Origin: Planctomycetota bacterium
Lineage (GTDB): Bacteria; Planctomycetota; Phycisphaerae; Phycisphaerales; UBA1924
DNA length: 64,000 nt
Direction: 5' to 3'
Assembly (NCBI GenBank): GCA_017303555.1
Contig: JAFLCN010000001.1
Location: 476,920 to 540,919, forward strand
Position numbers and translations under genes: made by a program. Below, piece by piece: positions 47,601 through 53,382 of this stretch. Numbering within the stretch: position 1 is the stretch's first letter; each line of letters starts with the position of its first letter. Below the pieces are notes generated by a model. That model saw only the letters and a program-made list of their open reading frames with translations, searched no databases and was not told the origin of the DNA.

Positions 47601-47785
47601 TGAACGACCTGGACTTCCAGTACTTCTTGTACGCCTACGACAACCTGCTCTGCCCCACGCCCGATTCGCCGATGTTCCCGCTCCAGCCCGATCCGTGCCC
47701 GGCGGATCTGAACCTGGACGACCTGGTGCTGGACGACGATTTCGTCCTGTTCGTGCAGGCGTACAACCTCGTGATTTGTCAGTAA
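44690..47785 (+). CDS. Dockerin-tagged giant beta-repeat (autotransporter-passenger-like) protein
   Basis: Exported 1031-residue surface protein; ATG 44690 with GAGGAGAGCG upstream. Leader ends SVSQAQ. The mature N-terminus TWVAGSGVWSNPLNWSPNDV is the G-W-W-P entry of planctomycete PEP-CTERM and autotransporter-strand proteins. The body is four repeats of about 163 residues, each anchored by H-[TS]-I-x-G-x-G-R at residues 177, 338, 504 and 668, followed by I-A-A-x-x-x-G-x-x-L-x-V and rows of Asn/Gly-rich strands, giving a long beta-solenoid. The last part has VGGNVRIDGTIAPGAAGNGT, typical of such strand-repeat ends. The dockerin is divergent: the linker is long, and the second loop reads DLNLDDLVLDDDF with Leu at position 9. 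Structural role or adhesion inferred. Confidence 0.85.
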   Translation: MKGHSGSSKSCRSAMSSRVWLPALTVAAMASVSQAQTPRTWVAGSGVWSNPLNWSPNDVPNAPPETAVIAGAGALTATLDIPALLVGASITNASATLAISPGLALALGTPSLNTGLVNNGLLRINSTGAPSITQLRFPAGGVISGSGRIQLAAHPASLDNAFISADPTFSWTNSFGHTISGTGRLYGPIINQGVIAADQAGQILQIAGDVQNTGALSATAGILEVAQGARLSGGSLAANGGTLVRVTDQAAFASMTLGGSIQIASGARLEIGAGPLSGTFDLKVNDAGTNLISEAVAVAATTLGGGGTSTTTLNANSSDLDSAFLGSESGSLTISSGHTIRGTGRIYAPLTGSPTINANVAGRELEVLADVNMTGGGGMTASAANAVLSLGNSLSLTGGTFGSSAGGIARVRGFASPLLQGTGLSGTVEVQRGATLRFAGPTLANSGTLLVNSTAENTATGLFFTQSAQVNGPGAITLNASSLDPSSSQIGGAPAVGLVNNADHTIRGTGRITLPIQNLGVISANNPAGPLQLAASVTNTGAGATSASNAALQILNGMTLSGGSFTSFGTGRLSVPQGETATLDQFTIKPGAIAHAMAGGSLLISNAISNSGQIVINPAGDLQLTRLRAAANASLSGSGSVLLNANPSNLDSAMIDSPGFSIQQDTQHSITGQGRIYASLANSGLIAAGSAGQSLEVVGQVSQDATGKLRAGAGVLALRSGAAVSGGEFDRTGSGRLTVNGSASATGVRSTTPIDVLAGSTFALTNFTNDNEIVVNPTSDAPLTRLAFAGTQTLLGTGFITLNAQSNPTVRARLDGPAAPDLLTLGSTQTLRGSGAVGGNVRIDGTIAPGAAGNGTGQIVFERGPALLPATLFDFNFAGPASYDSIAVQQPYSLAGLLKVTLTGGYNPLSIHLFTVVEGSAGATRTNGFTSFNLPTPPPSPLRRAWRLNYLPEDVTLRLTCAADFNGDGLVNDLDFQYFLYAYDNLLCPTPDSPMFPLQPDPCPADLNLDDLVLDDDFVLFVQAYNLVICQ

Positions 47786-47869
47786 TTCCGGTGGTTTTGG
47801 GCACGAGACGGGGCCTCATTCGTACTGGTTCTTGGCAGGAATGCCGACCGGGGTTAGACTGGGGGAACC

Positions 47870-48445
47870 TTGACGCCTCAAACTTCGACAACCACGACGC
47901 CCTCCCTGCCTCCCGCCCAGCGTTTTCCGAAGCTGGCCGAGGTGATCGACTACCTCGACACCCACGGCGAGCGGGCGCAGCTTGATGTGCTGGCAAGGCT
48001 GCTGAGCAAGGTGCAGGTCACGCGCCAGGATCTCGAGAGCGTGCTGGTCTTCGGCACGCACGGCTATCGCCGCAACCGGATCAGTTGCAGCCCGTGGTAC
48101 GAGCTCTTGGCTCTCACCTGGCGCAGCGGGCACTGCACGCCCATTCACGACCACAAGGGCAGTTCGTGTGCGTTCCGGGTGGTCGAAGGGACAGGAACCG
48201 AAATTCGCTACACAGCCACCCCCTCGGGCTTGGTCTGCCCGGCCGCGACGAACCAGATGGCCCCAGGTTACGTGTGCGCGGCACAGGATTCGGACATCCA
48301 TCAGGTCCTGAACATGCAGGCGCCGGGCACCGACCTGATCACCCTGCACATCTACAGCCCGCCGATCAAGAACATGAACACGTACCAGTTCGCGTGTTCG
48401 ACCGGGCCGGACACCGACCCGGCGGCTGGTGAACAGCACTGTTAG
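47870..48445 (+). CDS. Cysteine dioxygenase
   Basis: Non-haem iron enzyme that oxidises L-cysteine to cysteine sulphinate, 191 residues, cupin fold. The start is TTG 47870 behind GGGGGAACC. The iron ligands are H93 and H95 in PIHDHKGSSC plus H144 in SDIHQVLN. The Cys at position 100 and the Tyr in LHIYSPP (Y162) occupy the places of the Cys93-Tyr157 cross-link of animal enzymes, a pair that many bacterial homologues lack. SPPIKNMNTY closes the active site. A 3-mercaptopropionate dioxygenase is the main alternative, but the conserved Cys and length favour CDO. Other sulphur genes are scarce nearby apart from the rhodanese at 53.4 kb. Confidence 0.87.
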   Translation: MTPQTSTTTTPSLPPAQRFPKLAEVIDYLDTHGERAQLDVLARLLSKVQVTRQDLESVLVFGTHGYRRNRISCSPWYELLALTWRSGHCTPIHDHKGSSCAFRVVEGTGTEIRYTATPSGLVCPAATNQMAPGYVCAAQDSDIHQVLNMQAPGTDLITLHIYSPPIKNMNTYQFACSTGPDTDPAAGEQHC

Positions 48446-48573
48446 AGCAGCAGAACGGCAGATTTGCAGAGCGGCAGAGAAAGGCGTTCAAGCGCTCGCC
48501 GCTCGTCTTTGGTGATTCCATTCCCGCTTTTGCACATCTGCTGCTCTGCAAATCTGCTGCTCTGCCGCTCTCT
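48444..48573. repeat. Long imperfect inverted repeat downstream of the cysteine dioxygenase gene
   Basis: A left arm of about 36 bases (48444-48479, with core GGCAGATTTGCAGAGCGGCA) is mirrored by a right arm (48537-48573, with core CTGCTCTGCAAATCTGCTGC) across about 57 bases. Both arms are built from the unit CTGCTCT or its complement. The left arm follows the stop codon of the dioxygenase immediately. Confidence 0.6.
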
Positions 48574-48641
48574 CGCTCCGAACCTCTCTAAAGTGCGTCC
48601 GCGGTTCGAGCGAATCGACCCCGCTTGCCGATACCGCATTC

Positions 48642-49958
48642 GTGAAACTCAACATGAACTCCGCTTCGCAATTGATCGACGAGAAAATGCTTCCCGCGCC
48701 TTCGCCCGCGCCGGTTGATCGCGTTTCTCGCATCCGCTTCCAGACCTCGCACTGGGATCTTGACCCGGCCATCACCTTCCTCAACCACGGCAGCTACGGG
48801 GCCGTCCCCCGCGCTGTGCTCGAAGCCCAGAACCGGATGCGCGCCCGCATGGAGCGCGAGCCGGTGCGGTTCTACAAGGTCGATCTTGAACGCCTGATGG
48901 ACGGCGTCCGCGAGGTGCTGGGTGCATTCCTCAATTGCGACCCCTCTTCGCTCGCCCCGGTTCCGAATGCGACGATGGGCATTGCCTCCATCTTCAGCAG
49001 CACCGAGTTCAAGGCGGGCGACGAGATCCTTCTGACCGATCACGAGTACCAGTCGGGCGTGAACGAGCTCGACCGCATGGCCAAGGCGATCGGCGTGAAG
49101 GTCGTCTTCGCGAAGATCCCGTTCCCGATCCAGAGCCCGGATCAGGTTTTCGACGCTGTCATGGCGGCGGTCACCCCTAAGACCAAGCTTGCGATGATCA
49201 GCCAGATCACCAGCGGCAGCTCGCTGATCTTCCCGGTCGGCCGCCTGGTGCCGGCCCTCAAGGCCAAGGGCGTCGAAGTGATCGTCGATGGCGCTCACGG
49301 CCCGGGCCAGATTCCGGTGGACCTCAAGGAACTCGACCCGACGTACTACGTCGGCAGCCTGCATAAGTGGATGAGCGCCCCCAAGGGCACGGCTTTCCTG
49401 CAGGTGTGCAAGGAAAAGCAGCAGAGCTTCCGCCCCGTCTACCTCTCCAGCCGCGCGAACAAGATCCGCCACGATCGCGAGCTCTTCCTCCGCGATTTCG
49501 ACTACCACGGCACGCTGGATTACTCCGGCTTCCTCGTTGTTCCCGACGCGATTGCCTACCTCAGCCGCCTGCTGCCCGGCGGCTGGCCCGAGCTGATGCG
49601 TCGCAACCACGATCTGATCGTGAAGGGCCGCGACATAGTGACCACGGCGATCGGCGCCGAACAGTCGTGCCCGGACAGCATGCTGGGCACCATGGCCTCG
49701 ATCATCCTGCCCGAGCCCCCCGCCAACATGAAGGGCCGCGCCAGCCTCTACGACGATCCGCTTCAGGACGCCCTGATCCACAACCACGGCGTGGTGACGC
49801 CGATTTGGCGTGTGGGAGGCAACGACCGCCGCATCGTCCGAATCAGTGCTCAGGCGTACAACACGCTTGATCAGTACGAAATTCTGGCGAACGCGCTGGT
49901 GAAGGAATTGCAGGCGGAAGGCTCGCTGACGGGCAGCAGCCAGCGCAAGGCGGGTTGA
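48642..49958 (+). CDS. Class V PLP enzyme, isopenicillin-N-epimerase / cysteine-desulfurase-like
   Basis: Fold-type I PLP enzyme of 438 residues, likely cytosolic. Start GTG 48642 or ATG 48654. Family marks: ITFLNHGSYGAVPRAVLEAQ, a glycine-rich start helix, LAPVPNATMGIASIFSS at the phosphate loop, DHEYQSGVNELDRMA, ISQITSGSSLIFPV, cofactor Asp and His in VIVDGAHGPGQIPVDL, and the Schiff-base lysine in GSLHKWMSAPKG. The later DFDYHGTLDYSGFLVVPDAI matches the isopenicillin-N-epimerase-like subgroup more than NifS/IscS, since no active-site Cys loop is seen. The substrate is unknown; these enzymes include amino-acid epimerases and C-S lyases. Confidence 0.85.
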   Translation: MKLNMNSASQLIDEKMLPAPSPAPVDRVSRIRFQTSHWDLDPAITFLNHGSYGAVPRAVLEAQNRMRARMEREPVRFYKVDLERLMDGVREVLGAFLNCDPSSLAPVPNATMGIASIFSSTEFKAGDEILLTDHEYQSGVNELDRMAKAIGVKVVFAKIPFPIQSPDQVFDAVMAAVTPKTKLAMISQITSGSSLIFPVGRLVPALKAKGVEVIVDGAHGPGQIPVDLKELDPTYYVGSLHKWMSAPKGTAFLQVCKEKQQSFRPVYLSSRANKIRHDRELFLRDFDYHGTLDYSGFLVVPDAIAYLSRLLPGGWPELMRRNHDLIVKGRDIVTTAIGAEQSCPDSMLGTMASIILPEPPANMKGRASLYDDPLQDALIHNHGVVTPIWRVGGNDRRIVRISAQAYNTLDQYEILANALVKELQAEGSLTGSSQRKAG

Positions 49959-50012
49959 AACGCGGTTCGCAAGGTTCGTCGAGCCACCATTCCGAAAGAA
50001 GTGTGCGCTCTT

Positions 50013-50252
50013 CAGGCCAACGGCCTGCACAGAGTCGAGCCGTGGGTGGAGCCCGGCGACACCCACGGAACCGCGGCACCGATCTTCGCACCCCATCGGG
50101 GTGCCGCCGCACGGCAGTCGATCCATTGCACGGTCGTACCATCCATCGCGTTGCAGCCTTTCAGGCTGCGGCCTCGGCTTGTACTTGACCGAGGGTGTCG
50201 CTCGTTGAACTCGCTCCACCCTCGGCTCGATTCTCTACACGGCTTTGCCGTG
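50013..50252. repeat. Array of six short hairpins, REP-like
   Basis: Within the 331-bp gap before tspO six separate near-perfect palindromes follow each other: CAGGCC/GGCCTG (50013-50027), CCGTGGGTG/CACCCACGG (50040-50068), GCACCCC/GGGGTGC (50088-50104), GCAGCCT/AGGCTGC (50153-50169), CCGAGGGTG/CACCCTCGG (50189-50225) and CACGGC/GCCGTG (50238-50252). Most loops are three bases. No open frame in the stretch resembles a protein. Such clusters are typical of repetitive extragenic palindromic elements; copies elsewhere in the genome cannot be tested here. Confidence 0.7.
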
Positions 50253-50289
50253 CGAAGCCGGATTGCAGCCCCGCCGTTGGACGCACTCC

Positions 50290-50787
50290 ATGAGCAACCC
50301 TGTCGGCTCAAAAACCCCTTCCGCTCTTCGCCAAGTTCTGGCCCTGATCGGCTGGCTGCTCTTCTGCTTCATCGCCTCCGCGTCCGCGGCATTCATCCCC
50401 ATCGGCACGTGGTACCAGTCTCTGAACAAACCCAGTTGGAATCCGCCCGCCTGGATCTTCGGCCCGGTCTGGACCGTGCTCTACATCCTGATGGCCGTCG
50501 CGGCATGGCTGGTGTGGCGCGAGGGAGGATGGAACAGGCAGAAGCTCGCGCTCGGTCTGTTCGTGGGCCAGTGGATTCTGAATGCAATCTGGACGCCCCT
50601 GTTTTTCGGCCTCCACCTCATCGGCCTCGCATTCATTGATATCGCGATGCTCTGGCTGATGATCGCCGCGACAACCTTCGCGTTCTGGCGCGTGAGCAAA
50701 CCCGCGGGCTTGCTGCTGCTGCCCTACCTCGCGTGGGTGAGCTTCGCGAGCGTGTTGAACTTTGTGCTTTGGCGGCTAAACGGGTGA
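50290..50787 (+). CDS. tspO: TspO/MBR family membrane protein
   Basis: Tryptophan-rich sensory protein / translocator protein homologue, 165 residues, five predicted helices. The ATG at 50290 is chosen because family similarity starts soon after. Landmarks are IPIGTWYQSLNKPSWNPPAW, FGPVWTVLYILMAVAAWLVW, LGLFVGQWILNAIWTPLFFG and LPYLAWVSFASVLNFVLWRL. TspO binds porphyrins or other ligands and tunes stress and pigment metabolism in bacteria; the role here is unknown. The last codons are duplicated at 53298-53336. Confidence 0.93.
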   Translation: MSNPVGSKTPSALRQVLALIGWLLFCFIASASAAFIPIGTWYQSLNKPSWNPPAWIFGPVWTVLYILMAVAAWLVWREGGWNRQKLALGLFVGQWILNAIWTPLFFGLHLIGLAFIDIAMLWLMIAATTFAFWRVSKPAGLLLLPYLAWVSFASVLNFVLWRLNG

Positions 50788-50883
50788 TCATTCCACCGGA
50801 CAACTCGCATCACCCAGCCACTCCCCCATCGACATGTAATAGACGGTCGTGTTGTCGAGCCCTGCGTGTTCCGCGGCGAGAGC
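50788..50883 (-). pseudogene. Truncated copy of the 3' end of the rhodanese gene
   Basis: Directly abutting the tspO stop, the minus strand encodes 31 residues plus a stop: ALAAEHAGLDNTTVYYMSMG and EWLGDASCPVE. They match the last 31 residues of the intact rhodanese at 53383-54288 at 29 positions (H for Y, T for S). Upstream on this strand the frame runs into stops within four codons, so the rest of the gene is missing. Confidence 0.88.
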
Positions 50884-50939
50884 GTTTTCGGCTCAGGCTT
50901 AGCGCATCGTTCTGACATTCTCCACCTTTGACCAAGGAA

Positions 50940-51827
50940 TCACGGCCTGGGCCGTTTTAGCCCGCGCAGTACATCCCTACCCCTGACGCCGTCGGGAGTC
51001 GTGTACAACTTTCCCGATTCCCAAACTGGCCTTCGATCCACTCCTTCTTGGATTTCTTCGGCATTCAGGCCTTCAACGTGCCCGTCGAAGAACCACATGC
51101 TGGAGGCACGACGCGTATCGGAAAAGCTCAAGCCTCTCATAATTCCTCCGGGAATCCATTTTCCCCGCCATCCGTGCCACACCGACAATTCCCAAAGCCC
51201 CACCTTGTCGGACGGGAAAACCACGTTCTCAATCAGTTGGGGTTCGGCAGCGAGCCGTGATTGCCACGCACCTTTGGCCAAATTCGAATCGAAGAAGGTA
51301 GGATCACCATGCATCACTTGAACGCCCAGATAGTCAGAGGCGGCGGATGAAATGTTCGTTTGGAATTGATTCGCGGGGCACCGATACACGGGATTCTGAA
51401 GCTCAATCCCCGAGTGCCGAAACCACGCTTCTGTGGCGAACAGGCGTCGGCTCTGTGCGGTGTAAGCCGCCCACCACCTTGGATTTTTCACAACTTCTTC
51501 ACTATCGGCGACAAAGGTGGGGTAGTAGCCACGAAAGGCGCTGGTATAAAGAGTCAAAAGTCCACCGAGTTGCCGAAGGTGCGTTTGACAAGTGCTAGCC
51601 CGCGCCACATCGCGCACCTGGCGCACCGATACCATCAGAAGCATCAACACTATCGCAAGAATTGCTAAGACGACGCAGACTTCTACAAATGTGACCGCCT
51701 TGACGAACCCCGAGGGAGCCGCTACGCTCGCAAAGTCGCGGGATTCGAGAACTTGCCGCCGCACTCGGGAGACTGCCATGTCGCGCACGACGCCAAGGTC
51801 ATCATGTTTGGTCATCATGGTTTTCAT
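50940..51827 (-). CDS. Type IV pilin-like (pseudopilin) protein, planctomycete type
   Basis: Pseudopilin of 295 residues. ATG 51827 has GAGAGG eight bases upstream; a second ATG at 51779 sits in the middle of the CATG shared with the divergent gene. Around residue 45 there is the prepilin segment KAVTFVEVCVVLAILAIV, with Glu at mature position 5 but Ala rather than Gly before the cut. It is followed by CQTHLRQLGGLLTLYTS, and near the end by SSMWFFDGHVEGLNAEE, the H/DG signature of planctomycete secretion pseudopilins with a DUF1559-like C-terminus. It would be processed by a prepilin peptidase; none is nearby. Base composition is visibly less G+C-rich than in its neighbours. It overlaps the next gene head to head. 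Confidence 0.78.
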   Translation of the reverse strand: MKTMMTKHDDLGVVRDMAVSRVRRQVLESRDFASVAAPSGFVKAVTFVEVCVVLAILAIVLMLLMVSVRQVRDVARASTCQTHLRQLGGLLTLYTSAFRGYYPTFVADSEEVVKNPRWWAAYTAQSRRLFATEAWFRHSGIELQNPVYRCPANQFQTNISSAASDYLGVQVMHGDPTFFDSNLAKGAWQSRLAAEPQLIENVVFPSDKVGLWELSVWHGWRGKWIPGGIMRGLSFSDTRRASSMWFFDGHVEGLNAEEIQEGVDRRPVWESGKLYTTPDGVRGRDVLRGLKRPRP

Positions 51828-52263
51828 TTACTGGGCCTCTCGCGTCGGTGGACAACCAGTATACTCCGATCCGCCTTGCGATCCGCCGCTTGAAGACGCC
51901 GGACCCAACTGCAATTACACCATGGACGGCGATGGATTTGATCCGCCGGCGACGCCGGCCGCATGCCCGGGATGTATTGAGTATCTGCGTCCTCGAGACC
52001 AGCCCTGTCGAGGACTGACCGGATTTGAGCAGAATGGTGAAATTGAAAGTTGCGGTCCTCAGGACAGTCCAAACCCCGAGATTCCATGGCAAATGGTCAA
52101 GAGAAAGTGCGTTATGTATGTAAGCGGTGACTATTTCTGTGAAAGGGTTGAGTGGAGCGTTCCAGTTCCGCCGGATGCTCAGCATCCCAAGGTCGCAGTC
52201 ATTCGATATTCAAATGCAAAGAAATGCCCGCCACCCGGACCCGGTGCGTGCGCGTATGAATAA
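51778..52263 (+). CDS. Small secreted Cys-rich protein of unknown function
   Basis: 161 residues from ATG 51778 (GGGAG nearby); a second ATG at 51817 is possible. The leader CLVIMVFIYWASRVGGQ ends about 30 residues in. The mature part carries about ten cysteines (SDPPCDPPLEDAGPNC, ACPGCIEYL, QPCRGL, SCGPQDSP) and ends in a Pro/Gly-rich tail. No family recognised. Its TAA overlaps the next ATG by eight bases (52256-52263), so the two are translationally coupled. It probably works with the neighbouring pseudopilin and anchored protein. Confidence 0.7.
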   Translation: MSRTTPRSSCLVIMVFIYWASRVGGQPVYSDPPCDPPLEDAGPNCNYTMDGDGFDPPATPAACPGCIEYLRPRDQPCRGLTGFEQNGEIESCGPQDSPNPEIPWQMVKRKCVMYVSGDYFCERVEWSVPVPPDAQHPKVAVIRYSNAKKCPPPGPGACAYE

Positions 52264-53296
52264 CAGGCATTGGCTACTCGCCGAAGTGGCTGCTGTAGTT
52301 TGCGTCACTGCGGCGCCGGCAGCAAGCTGCACGCAATCCGCCACCGACCTCGACGCCATCTCCCGGTGGGTTAGGCTGCACACAACGACTCAATCACTCA
52401 CTGTCGATTTCGTCGAGCTCATGGAGTCGCCGGTGGGACGCATCGATGTCTGGACGCTGCTTGAGCGTCAGACTTGGTCATTTCGCTGGCCGGACGCCAT
52501 GCACAGGGTGGTGCTGCAGACCACCGTCGAGCCGCCGCTTCGGATGCCCTTTCAGGCCATTCCCGAGTGGCCGACAGTCGAAGACTCGAAAGCAACGCAG
52601 CTTGAATCCGTAATCGAACCCGACGGCAAGCAAGTGTCTCGTGGTCCCGGGGGATACACGGTGGTTGAAGGACCGTCGAGTCTCGCCGAGATGTCACCGG
52701 ATTGGTTCCGAGTAACGCCTTGGCTGGCGGCGCGGTACATACAAGCAATCGATCTCAAGACCGTAACGTTCACTCGAGTCGACGGTGCGCTCGCGTTGTC
52801 CATCGCACCCGAAGGATTGGAATTGGTGTTCGAATCAAGCGATCACGGCCAACTTCAACTCGCATCTGTCAAAGAATACGACCGGGCAGGAACGCTGACT
52901 CGCATCGATACGTTTTCTGATTATCGACCCGTCCCCGGTCTGACCTTCCCGGTCCCGTTCCGCCGAGATTCTCGCATGCGTGCCCTCGACGGAGTTGCGC
53001 CAAACGACCCGGCAAGGCCCGAGTGGCGAAGGGGAAGCGTCCGCTATGGGAAAGTGGCGTCCGTTCTTGAACTACCTAGCACTCTGTTCTCGCTCTCAAT
53101 TCCCAAGTCGATCGCCCCTTCCATGCTGCGCGTGATCCCCTCGCGCGTCGCTTCGGCGAGCAGCGCGGCAAACTCCACCGCACGGTTGCCCGCGCCGGCA
53201 ACGGCGCCTTGGTGGCAGAAGAGATCGAGTGTAGCTGTAGCGGTGTTCACCGCCGTTGTTCTTTGCGGATTTATGTGGTACCGACGAGCGCGCTAG
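52256..53296 (+). CDS. Secreted protein with C-terminal membrane anchor, LolA-like core (tentative)
   Basis: 346 residues. ATG 52256 inside the end of the previous gene. Signal peptide to about ASCTQS. Residues about 30-260 have a beta-rich core with SLTVDFVELMESPVG, TWSFRWPDAMHRVVLQTTVE, and FTRVDGALALSIAPEGLELV, reminiscent of LolA-type lipoprotein-carrier or DUF2092 domains; this is an inference from pattern only. The C-terminus has a linker, then a helix SSVAVAVFTAVVLCGFMWY and RRAR, so it is anchored in the inner membrane. The stop at 53296 is directly followed by a decayed end of tspO, marking the right border of the inserted module. Confidence 0.7.
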   Translation: MNNRHWLLAEVAAVVCVTAAPAASCTQSATDLDAISRWVRLHTTTQSLTVDFVELMESPVGRIDVWTLLERQTWSFRWPDAMHRVVLQTTVEPPLRMPFQAIPEWPTVEDSKATQLESVIEPDGKQVSRGPGGYTVVEGPSSLAEMSPDWFRVTPWLAARYIQAIDLKTVTFTRVDGALALSIAPEGLELVFESSDHGQLQLASVKEYDRAGTLTRIDTFSDYRPVPGLTFPVPFRRDSRMRALDGVAPNDPARPEWRRGSVRYGKVASVLELPSTLFSLSIPKSIAPSMLRVIPSRVASASSAANSTARLPAPATAPWWQKRSSVAVAVFTAVVLCGFMWYRRAR

Positions 53297-53297
53297 C

Positions 53298-53336
53298 AGC
53301 GTGCTGCCCTTTGTGCAGTGGAGGCTGAACGGGTGA
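53298..53336 (+). pseudogene. Remnant of a second tspO 3' end
   Basis: 39 bases encode SVLPFVQWRLNG and a stop, against SVLNFVLWRLNG at the end of the intact tspO (50749-50787). Seven of the 39 bases differ. It begins one base after the stop codon of the preceding gene and keeps the same order as the intact locus: tspO end, then the rhodanese end. Here 46 bases separate the two; at the left copy none do. Confidence 0.78.
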
Positions 53337-53382
53337 CCAATCAAGAGCACCGACCTTGCAAAGCCAAGGGCGGTGGCATGAA

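Noticed and set aside
23060..47785. Cellulosome with scaffoldin in the window
   Set aside because: No cohesin-like domain or scaffoldin is seen among the fourteen proteins, so a classical cellulosome cannot be claimed.
48588..50219. 543-codon minus-strand open frame
   Set aside because: Mirrors the class V PLP enzyme gene and runs into the hairpin array; no protein motif.
50013..50252. CRISPR array
   Set aside because: The palindromes differ in sequence and have no uniform repeat-spacer period; no cas gene in the window.
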